Of a stretch of 9,996 bases of DNA, positions 4,724-9,996 are shown in pieces. This stretch comes from an uncultured Eubacteriales bacterium (GTDB lineage Bacteria; Bacillota; Clostridia; Oscillospirales; Acutalibacteraceae), in the NCBI GenBank assembly GCA_934725345.1, contig CAKVBG010000038.1, positions 1 through 9,996 of the forward strand, given 5' to 3'. Within the stretch, counting starts at the first letter, position 1; each line of letters opens with the position of its first letter. Made by a program: the position numbers and the translations under genes. Below the pieces are notes generated by a model. That model searched no databases. It was not told where the DNA came from and saw nothing but the letters and a program-made list of their open reading frames with translations.

Positions 4724-5998
4724 GTAAAATTTGATCATTTTTTTAATTTCTTTCATTATCGAAAAAGACCCAAAGACTATAATTCCATCCTTCTCTGAAA
4801 GATTTAAAATTTCCTTTTTTATTTCAGGTGAATATAGTTGAGTTTTAAGAGTATTTTTATTGTAATGACTCATAATTTCTTCAAGCTCCTCGCGCTCCAT
4901 AGCCCGGCAAGACTCAGACCTTACAATCATGATTTTACTAAAGCTTTTTCCTATTATCTTACATACCTCTTCAACATCTTTATCTTTGAACATACAAAAG
5001 ATAGCGGTCAAATTTCTTGATTTCAAATTTTGATTTATAAAGTCCTTAAGTGCACATACGCTTTCGGGATTATGTGAGGCATCCAAAATTATTAAAGGCC
5101 TTTGGCTTATTACTTCCATCCTACAGGGAATTCTTACCTTTTTCAAACCTGAAGCAATGTTTGAGATAGAGACAGAAAACTTATCCTTCAGCAACTTAAG
5201 AACTGAAAAAACGATTGAAATATTATGTTTTTGATGAACGCCCAAAAGTGGAGTCTGCATTTTAGCTCCTAAATACTCAAACGTAGAACCTTTTGAAATT
5301 TCAGAATTAAAATTTTTCACTTCATCTAAATAGGCGATTTGATATGTAGTATTCTTATCTTTGCAAACTTTTATGAAAGCTTGAGACACTTCTTCATTTT
5401 GATTTGCACCAATTACCGCTTTAGAATTATTTTTTATTATTGCAAATTTTTCTAATGCTATCTTGTTGATAGTATCTCCGAGAAAATGGGTGTGATCCAG
5501 AGAAATAGTTGTTATTACGCTGCACAGCGTGTTTTTTATAGCATTCGTTGCATCAAGTCTGCCACCCATTCCTGTTTCCAACACCACGATCTCACAGCCT
5601 TTTTGCCTAAAATACTCAAATGCCATAGCAGTAGTTAATTCAAACTCAGTGATAGGATTTGAAAAAAAGCAAGGCGACTCTAAGTATGGCTCAATTTTAG
5701 CAAAAATTTTGCAGACATCCTCCTCGGATATCAAATCGCCATTTACTTGAATTCTTTCTCTAAAATCTTCAATTGAAGGTGAAATAAAAAGCCCGGTGAG
5801 ATATCCTGCTTCTCTCAAAACGCTCTCCAACATAAAACAAATCGAACCTTTTCCATTGGTTCCAGCTACGTGTATGAACTCAAGAGAGTCCTGCGGATTC
5901 CCCATCATGCTTAAAAGTTTGATAATTCTTTCAAGCCCCGGCTTTACTCCAAAATTTTCTAATTTTTTTATTTTTAAAATTGTATCTTCGTAGTTCAA
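4703..5998 (-). CDS. folC: Folylpolyglutamate synthase / dihydrofolate synthase (FolC)
   Basis: FolC adds glutamate to dihydropteroate and/or folates using ATP, in the cytosol; it is a Mur-ligase-family enzyme. Numbering from the earlier TTG at 6007 (434 aa), the P-loop is VAGTNGKGS (47-55), followed by SPSIEDFRERIQVNG (76-90), ETGMGGRLDATN (144-155), SLDHTHFLGDT (169-179) with the LEKFAIIK lysine loop, and DASHNPESV in the C-terminal domain. The earlier TTG overlaps the tmcAL stop as TTGA but has AAAGGA directly against it with no spacing. The TTG at 5998 has AAAGGA 9 nt upstream and gives the family-like start MNYED, so I prefer it (431 aa). The gene overlaps or abuts tmcAL, so translational coupling is likely. 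Whether it has both synthase activities cannot be told from sequence. Confidence 0.94.
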   Translation of the reverse strand: MNYEDTILKIKKLENFGVKPGLERIIKLLSMMGNPQDSLEFIHVAGTNGKGSICFMLESVLREAGYLTGLFISPSIEDFRERIQVNGDLISEEDVCKIFAKIEPYLESPCFFSNPITEFELTTAMAFEYFRQKGCEIVVLETGMGGRLDATNAIKNTLCSVITTISLDHTHFLGDTINKIALEKFAIIKNNSKAVIGANQNEEVSQAFIKVCKDKNTTYQIAYLDEVKNFNSEISKGSTFEYLGAKMQTPLLGVHQKHNISIVFSVLKLLKDKFSVSISNIASGLKKVRIPCRMEVISQRPLIILDASHNPESVCALKDFINQNLKSRNLTAIFCMFKDKDVEEVCKIIGKSFSKIMIVRSESCRAMEREELEEIMSHYNKNTLKTQLYSPEIKKEILNLSEKDGIIVFGSFSIMKEIKKMIKFYLTEFSA

Positions 5999-6003
5999 TG
6001 TTT

Positions 6004-7179
6004 TCAATCCTTTATGAGTTTAAACGTTTTTTCAAGTCCACAGGGAAGGATTTTAGGAGTTAGGGTGTTATATAAGTCTGTGAATTTACTTTCTAATTCA
6101 AAAAAATTTTTAGTGGCCACGTCCTGATTTAGAATGTCGTTATATCGAGTTATTATGGGCAAAGTGGCTGTTTTTTTCATCTTCCTTAAAATTTCAAATC
6201 CTTTGGCATTCGAAGCTAAAACTCTTATGTACGGAGTAGACAACTTAGATACTTTACTATCAATCCCTAAAAAAGCGCAAGTTATTATTCTTCTTATTCT
6301 GGAAAGAGGATACCTTTTGGTTTTAATATCAAAAAGCAAATCGTTTAAAGACGAGCTCTTCCCAACCGATTTGAATACCCTATGTTCCAGGCCTTCGCTT
6401 ATATCAGGCAAATTTTCAAATTCACTTAAGTTCATTCTTCTAAGCTTTGAAAAAATTACTTTATCATTAGAAAAGAATTCCACAGGAGCCGCCTGATTAT
6501 CTAACTCGCTGCGCATGCACTGATACGACGCTTCGGGGATATACATTTTGTAATCAGGCTGGTTTTTAAGTATCATTTCCCGCACCCGTGAAGCCGAACT
6601 ATACAGCTTAAGATCACTAAGCCTTTTTATTGTTAGCATCTTAACGTCCAATTTCAATGCGTCGATTGCTTTCAAATACTCTATGCCAAGAATATTATTT
6701 GGAGTTTTTATTTCTTTTGAAACTTTCTCATCTTTTAGAATTTCAAGTAATGCTTTCTCTCTAGCTGCATAAAAAGTTGCGCCTTTATCGAGCTGAGCTT
6801 TTAACAATTCCCCAAATTCAGGAGACTTCATAGCCTCTTTTATTAAAATTAATTGTTTGAGGTCTCCACTCTCACTGCCAAAAGCAATAGCATCTACGCA
6901 GCCGATATGTTTAATAAGACTCATCGCTCCAAAAGCATACTTTTCCGCACCCACCAAAACATTCACCGTAGGCAGCTCCACTACTAAATCACAACCGCCT
7001 TTAAGTGCCATCTTCGCGCGCGCAGCCTTAGAAACTATCGCAGCTTCTCCTCGCTGTACGAAATTTCCACTCATTACGGTAATGATATGAGTAAATCCTT
7101 TTAAACGTAGTTGGCTGAGCAAATAAGCGTGTCCATTATGAAAAACATTGAATTCCGAAACTACTGCACATATCTTCAT
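6004..7179 (-). CDS. tmcAL: tRNA(Met) cytidine acetate ligase (TmcAL)
   Basis: TmcAL (YlbM in Bacillus subtilis) uses acetate and ATP to make N4-acetylcytidine at the wobble base C34 of elongator tRNA-Met, which keeps AUA from being misread. It is cytosolic and related to nucleotidyltransferases. The ATP-binding HxGH motif is HNGH at 14-17, within the near-N-terminal SEFNVFHNGH. VMSGNFVQRGE (35-45), FGSESGD (100-106), NNILGIEYLKA (161-171) and SSASRVRE (194-201) are the other family blocks. At 391 aa it is near the usual length (about 400). GGGGG lies 9 nt before the ATG. It is the middle gene of a unit: the 49-aa membrane protein ends 36 nt upstream and folC follows with overlap or close spacing. 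Confidence 0.94.
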   Translation of the reverse strand: MKICAVVSEFNVFHNGHAYLLSQLRLKGFTHIITVMSGNFVQRGEAAIVSKAARAKMALKGGCDLVVELPTVNVLVGAEKYAFGAMSLIKHIGCVDAIAFGSESGDLKQLILIKEAMKSPEFGELLKAQLDKGATFYAAREKALLEILKDEKVSKEIKTPNNILGIEYLKAIDALKLDVKMLTIKRLSDLKLYSSASRVREMILKNQPDYKMYIPEASYQCMRSELDNQAAPVEFFSNDKVIFSKLRRMNLSEFENLPDISEGLEHRVFKSVGKSSSLNDLLFDIKTKRYPLSRIRRIITCAFLGIDSKVSKLSTPYIRVLASNAKGFEILRKMKKTATLPIITRYNDILNQDVATKNFFELESKFTDLYNTLTPKILPCGLEKTFKLIKD

Positions 7180-7215
7180 GAATAATGTCCCCCATAGAAC
7201 AATACATATTAAAAG

Positions 7216-7365
7216 CTAAATTAGATAACACACGATTGAACCTATCAAACTACTAAGCATCAACAAAGCTCCTATTATAGCCATTGTCCTTGCACGTTTT
7301 TTTCTCTTAGCCACTGAAGTTTTTTTGTAGTTTTTAAAATTGTGAGTTAAAACATTATCATTCAT
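7216..7365 (-). CDS. Small single-helix membrane protein (49 aa) leading the tmcAL-folC unit
   Basis: I do not recognise this protein. The ATG at 7365 is preceded by AGGAGTGG, with AGGAG 12 nt upstream (a little long). The product starts MNDNVLTHNFKNYKKTSVAK, then has a strongly basic stretch (KRKKRAR, 20-26) and one hydrophobic helix (about 28-48), ending at the C-terminus. By the positive-inside rule the N-terminal half faces the cytosol, making it tail-anchored. The basic segment could bind RNA or acidic lipids, but that is inference. It has its own extended -10 promoter and lies 36 nt upstream of tmcAL on the same strand, so it probably shares the transcript. It is absent from long-ORF lists because of its size. 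Confidence 0.65.
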   Translation of the reverse strand: MNDNVLTHNFKNYKKTSVAKRKKRARTMAIIGALLMLSSLIGSIVCYLI

Positions 7366-7407
7366 TATTCAAAGCCACTCCTAAAATTAATTTTTAAAAT
7401 TTATATT

Positions 7408-7416
7408 ATTATACCA
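7408..7416 (-). promoter_or_regulatory. Extended -10 promoter for the 49-aa gene, tmcAL and folC
   Basis: The minus strand reads TGGTATAAT, a perfect extended -10 and identical to that of folE. The -35 region is poor. The predicted start near 7401 gives a leader of about 36 nt. The oppositely directed 103-aa gene starts at 7458, so the two genes share about 90 bp of upstream DNA. I could not place a convincing promoter for the 103-aa gene. Confidence 0.65.
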
Positions 7417-7457
7417 CAAATTTTTTAATAAGTAAATAATTTAAAAGAGGTTTAATC

Positions 7458-7769
7458 ATGGAAAACAATTCTTCTGTATTACGATATGAAAATACTAATT
7501 CCGAAAATGAACCAGAAAAGTCTACAGGAAAACCATTTAGTATAATAAGCGTAAGAGTGATTTCGTGTTTTTTAATAATTTCAGGATGTTTGTTTGTTAA
7601 GGTTAAAAACCCAAAGATGTTCGAAAAAATTCGAGTTTGGTATCAAAAAAACGTTTGTCAAGAAATGATAAGCGTGGACTCAATCGAAGAAAAAATCCAA
7701 AATATTTTAAGTAGCATAAATTCAAAAGGCCTTGAAATTTATAATGAATATATAAAACCTAACGTATAA
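7458..7769 (+). CDS. Hypothetical single-pass membrane protein (103 aa)
   Basis: I do not recognise a family. The ATG follows AAAGAGGT with about 7 nt spacing, which supports translation. Residues 1-26 are polar and rich in Asn, Glu and Ser. Residues 27-49 form one transmembrane segment, containing an arginine at 33. Residues 50-103 form a likely helical tail, with WYQKN at 61-65 and charged, amphipathic SIEEKIQNIL at 75-84. There is no signal-peptidase site, so it is more likely anchored than secreted. It is divergent from the 49-aa/tmcAL/folC unit and convergent with the PBP gene, whose stop lies 3 nt beyond its own stop. Length and composition resemble small accessory envelope proteins, but no function can be assigned. 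Confidence 0.7.
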   Translation: MENNSSVLRYENTNSENEPEKSTGKPFSIISVRVISCFLIISGCLFVKVKNPKMFEKIRVWYQKNVCQEMISVDSIEEKIQNILSSINSKGLEIYNEYIKPNV

Positions 7770-7772
7770 AAT

Positions 7773-9401
7773 TTAGTCGTCCAAAAAAACTTCCGGCACT
7801 TCCTTATACATTCGCTCTACAATATCTTTAAAAATTGGTCCCGCACTTTCAGCTCCGCCTTTGCCGGCTTCCGAAAGAACAACTATAGAGTATCTTGGAT
7901 TTTCATAAGGAAAAAAGCCCGCAAACCAAGACTGTTCTATTTTAACCCCATTTTCAATGATACCGGTTTGAGCAGTAGAGGTTTTGGCAGCAATTTCAAC
8001 GTCATCGGGTTTACCCTTAGAACTGGTTCCGTAGTCCACGGAGGCCTTCATGAAAGATTTTAATTTTGAAGCTATCTTGGTAGATATTATACGATCTTTT
8101 GTTTCTAAACCGGAACAAAAGTCATTTCTAAAGAACTTCATGTTTTCATCCACAAAGCCTTTTATTAACTTCGGATAAGCATAGATTCCGTCCGATGCAA
8201 TTGCGTTTATAAGACCGCAAATCTGAAGGGGAGTTGCGAGTAATTTACCTTGTCCGAATGAAAAGTTTGCTAAATTTTTGGGATTATCCAAACTTTCCAA
8301 AGAAGGTAATTTCCCCTCATTGCACCCAGCTCCCTCAGAAAAAGCAAGTTCTTGTCCGAGCCTAAATTTATTGCACATACGAGTTAAGTCTTGTTTTGAA
8401 ATTTTATTTTTTACAAGCTCTATAAAGTATCCATTGCAAGAATACGCAATTGCTTGTTCCATGTTTATACTGCCATGCTTTTTAGAATTAAAACACTTAA
8501 ATTTAAAATCCTCTATTTCGTTCGACCCCGGACAATCATAAATAAAATTTTCACTTACCCCCTTTTCGAGTGCCGTTGCAGCCGTAACTAATTTAAAAAT
8601 GGATCCCAAATTAAATGAACACAAAACTCGATTTAAAAAAGGAGAATTTTTATCCTCTAGATAACTCGATACTCGTTTAGGAGAAAAAGAAGGCAAACTC
8701 ACAGATGCTTTTATTTGGCAGTCCGGCACCTTGCTGACTATCACCGCACCTCTATCCATAAATTTATTAGCACTTTCTTCAGCAATAGCTTGAACACGAC
8801 TGTCTATGTTCAAAACAATTCCCTTAGATTTACAGTAAGATTTATCATCTATAATGTTTTCTCCCCCGGGTAAAATTTTTCCTGAAGCATCAATGTCATA
8901 TTTTACGCTAACTTTTTGATTTTCACCCGATAAATATTCTTCGTAAGCTCTCTCCAGTCCACATAAACCTTTCTTTTCAGCAGAAAGATAACCTATAATA
9001 TGAGGACACAACGTAACTCCCGAATATCTTACAGGCACTTCAAATACTCTTATTCCCGGTGAATTTATGTTTTTTTCCACTTCTATTGTGAAAGGGGTTC
9101 TTTTTTGACATTTATCATATAACTCTTTTTGTTTGCTTGGAGAAACTGCAGCTGTTAAACGGCTTAAAGAATCCATACAAGGAATCACAGCTGCAATTAA
9201 TTTTTTATTTTCATTTACTAGCGGTATATTCCGGCAATCATATATACTTCCCCGGACATCAGCAATCTTTAGCTTATAAGATTGTTGGCTCGCAGCGGCC
9301 TCTCGAAATCTATTTTTGGTAGAAATCGAATCAAGTGCGAAAAAGCAAAAACAAAAACTAGCCATAATCACGCTGAAAAAAACTACAATTCTTTTATACA
9401 T
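7773..9401 (-). CDS. Class B penicillin-binding protein (peptidoglycan D,D-transpeptidase)
   Basis: It cross-links peptidoglycan outside the membrane and would be a beta-lactam target. Residues 5-24 are a membrane anchor. The N-terminal pedestal/dimerisation domain begins with ADVRGSIYD (47-55), the usual RG.I.D motif. The transpeptidase domain has the serine motif S267-I-F-K270 (in NLGSIFK), SCN at 321-323, and KTS at 473-475 in AAKTSTAQTG where most family members have KTG. At 542 aa it is shorter than SpoVD or PBP2x and has no PASTA domain. It could be an FtsI/SpoVD-type divisional or sporulation enzyme, or a PbpA-like elongation enzyme; sequence alone does not decide. The RBS (GAGG, 10 nt before ATG) lies inside a long hairpin. 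mltG is 82 nt upstream on the same strand. Its stop is 3 nt from the convergent 103-aa gene, with no terminator between. Confidence 0.92.
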   Translation of the reverse strand: MYKRIVVFFSVIMASFCFCFFALDSISTKNRFREAAASQQSYKLKIADVRGSIYDCRNIPLVNENKKLIAAVIPCMDSLSRLTAAVSPSKQKELYDKCQKRTPFTIEVEKNINSPGIRVFEVPVRYSGVTLCPHIIGYLSAEKKGLCGLERAYEEYLSGENQKVSVKYDIDASGKILPGGENIIDDKSYCKSKGIVLNIDSRVQAIAEESANKFMDRGAVIVSKVPDCQIKASVSLPSFSPKRVSSYLEDKNSPFLNRVLCSFNLGSIFKLVTAATALEKGVSENFIYDCPGSNEIEDFKFKCFNSKKHGSINMEQAIAYSCNGYFIELVKNKISKQDLTRMCNKFRLGQELAFSEGAGCNEGKLPSLESLDNPKNLANFSFGQGKLLATPLQICGLINAIASDGIYAYPKLIKGFVDENMKFFRNDFCSGLETKDRIISTKIASKLKSFMKASVDYGTSSKGKPDDVEIAAKTSTAQTGIIENGVKIEQSWFAGFFPYENPRYSIVVLSEAGKGGAESAGPIFKDIVERMYKEVPEVFLDD

Positions 9402-9445
9402 AAAAATCCGACCTCATCCTATAGACTCTATAAGATAAGTATCGG
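9402..9445 (-). promoter_or_regulatory. Terminator-like hairpin covering the PBP ribosome binding site
   Basis: In minus-strand RNA the 38 nt at 9408-9445 fold into one stem of 17 pairs with a single bulged A and a three-base loop (AGU). The arms are CCGATACTTATCTTATAG and CTATAGGATGAGGTCGG. ATTTTT follows and runs straight into the ATG at 9401. The Shine-Dalgarno GAGG is in the 3' arm, so the hairpin could both end mltG transcription and hide the PBP start. Three pairs are G-U on this strand and would be C-A mismatches on the other, so the structure is specific to minus-strand RNA. Confidence 0.7.
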
Positions 9446-9483
9446 TTTTAAATTCACTCAAAATTCATTATCTAAGTAAAAAA

Positions 9484-9996
9484 TTAGGTAAGTCCCGCTT
9501 TTTTCATATTTGATAAGTGAACCTCGTTGGTTCTTGCAAAGAATGTTTCCCCTGCTTCATTATGACAATAATAGAAATAGTCTGTTTGAGCAGGAAATAG
9601 TGCAGCTTCAATGGCATCTAATCCTGGGTTGCAAATCGGTCCAGGTGGAAGCCCCTCTACTTTGTAAGTATTATACACGCTCGAAAAATTCTTTTTTATA
9701 TCCGCAGGAATTGCTGCTTCAACTTTATATGGATAATATCTAGTAGCATCTACTCTTAAGAAGTTCATCGTAAACTCCCCGAATTTATTCCTTCCCCCAT
9801 TTGATATGGTCGCCAAACGATTACTAATTACTGAAGATACCTTAAACATATCTTCTTTGTGAGCCGCTTCAGCCTGTATGAGGGAGGCTAAATTCATTAA
9901 TTTGTCGAGCTCTATCTTTTGATTTTCAGCTAACTGATAAATACTCTCCGTTGACCTAGACTCAAAAGCTGGTTTTTTATATATCTTTTTCTGGAA
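9484..9996 (-). CDS. mltG: Endolytic murein transglycosylase MltG (C-terminal part; start beyond window)
   Basis: MltG is a membrane-anchored lytic transglycosylase that cuts nascent glycan strands near the membrane and sets their length. The frame is open to the window edge: 33 in-frame codons precede the first internal ATG (9897), so the gene is cut at its 5' end and 170 codons are visible. LASLIQAEA (visible residues 36-44) holds the conserved glutamate (E43) of the family's ASI.E.EA active-site motif. YNTYKVEGLPPGPICNPGLDAIEAAL is the strongest family signature, followed by P..TDYFYY and FARTNEVHLSN at the C-terminus. The segment normally reading LQ.DPTV.Y is LRVDATRYYPYK here. The N-terminal membrane helix and LysM-like part lie outside the window. 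It probably shares a transcript or a regulated junction with the PBP gene. Confidence 0.93.
   Translation of the reverse strand, partial: FQKKIYKKPAFESRSTESIYQLAENQKIELDKLMNLASLIQAEAAHKEDMFKVSSVISNRLATISNGGRNKFGEFTMNFLRVDATRYYPYKVEAAIPADIKKNFSSVYNTYKVEGLPPGPICNPGLDAIEAALFPAQTDYFYYCHNEAGETFFARTNEVHLSNMKKAGLT

Noticed and set aside
4838..5020. 60-codon + strand ORF inside folC
   Set aside because: It is a shadow of folC, which has full family motifs.
6134..6496. 120-codon + strand ORF
   Set aside because: It is wholly antisense inside tmcAL and shows no recognisable motif.
7700..7770. Possible bidirectional terminator between the 103-aa and PBP genes
   Set aside because: Only a 5-bp TTCAA/TTGAA stem is visible, within the coding sequence and without a good U-run on either strand.
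8278..8541. 87-codon + strand ORF
   Set aside because: It is antisense within the PBP transpeptidase domain, with no supporting signals.

Overview
The window is AT-rich bacterial chromosome, most likely from a low-GC Bacillota of the class Clostridia. The evidence is the strong AGGAGG-type ribosome binding sites, frequent GTG/TTG starts, extended -10 promoters (TGnTATAAT), CCA-encoding tRNAs, and housekeeping genes of Firmicutes type (tmcAL, folC, mltG, a class B PBP). It reads as core chromosome: there is no transposase, integrase, phage gene or CRISPR array.

Layout. Bases 1-501 (+) hold a 5'-truncated tRNA-Gln(CUG), a 58-codon two-helix membrane protein and tRNA-Pro(UGG). Bases 564-1697 (-) are a two-gene folE-Nudix unit from its own extended -10 promoter; this pairs the first step of pterin/folate synthesis with a candidate for the next dephosphorylation step. 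Bases 1763-3423 (-) are a flavodoxin-aldo/keto reductase unit with its own promoter, a leader of roughly 165 nt and a strong terminator. Bases 3583-4440 (+) carry a monocistronic secreted M15 metallopeptidase, with a 14-bp perfect palindrome on its -10 box and a terminator after it. Bases 4548-7416 (-) are an operon of a 49-residue membrane protein, tmcAL (tRNA-Met wobble modification) and folC (folate polyglutamylation), followed 18 nt later by tRNA-Ala(GGC), which has a consensus promoter overlapping the end of folC. Bases 7458-7769 (+) encode an unrecognised 103-residue one-helix membrane protein that meets the next gene tail to tail. Bases 7773-9996 (-) are cell-wall genes: the 3' part of mltG (endolytic transglycosylase) and a class B penicillin-binding protein, separated by a long RNA hairpin that contains the PBP ribosome binding site.

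Themes: one-carbon/folate metabolism (folE, Nudix, folC), tRNA production and modification (three tRNAs, tmcAL), peptidoglycan remodelling (M15 peptidase, PBP, MltG) and redox metabolism (flavodoxin, aldo/keto reductase). I see no convincing new multi-gene system. The most interesting signals are regulatory: the hairpin over the PBP ribosome binding site, the palindromic operator candidate before the M15 gene, and the tRNA promoter inside the folC end. Several small unrecognised membrane proteins also stand out.
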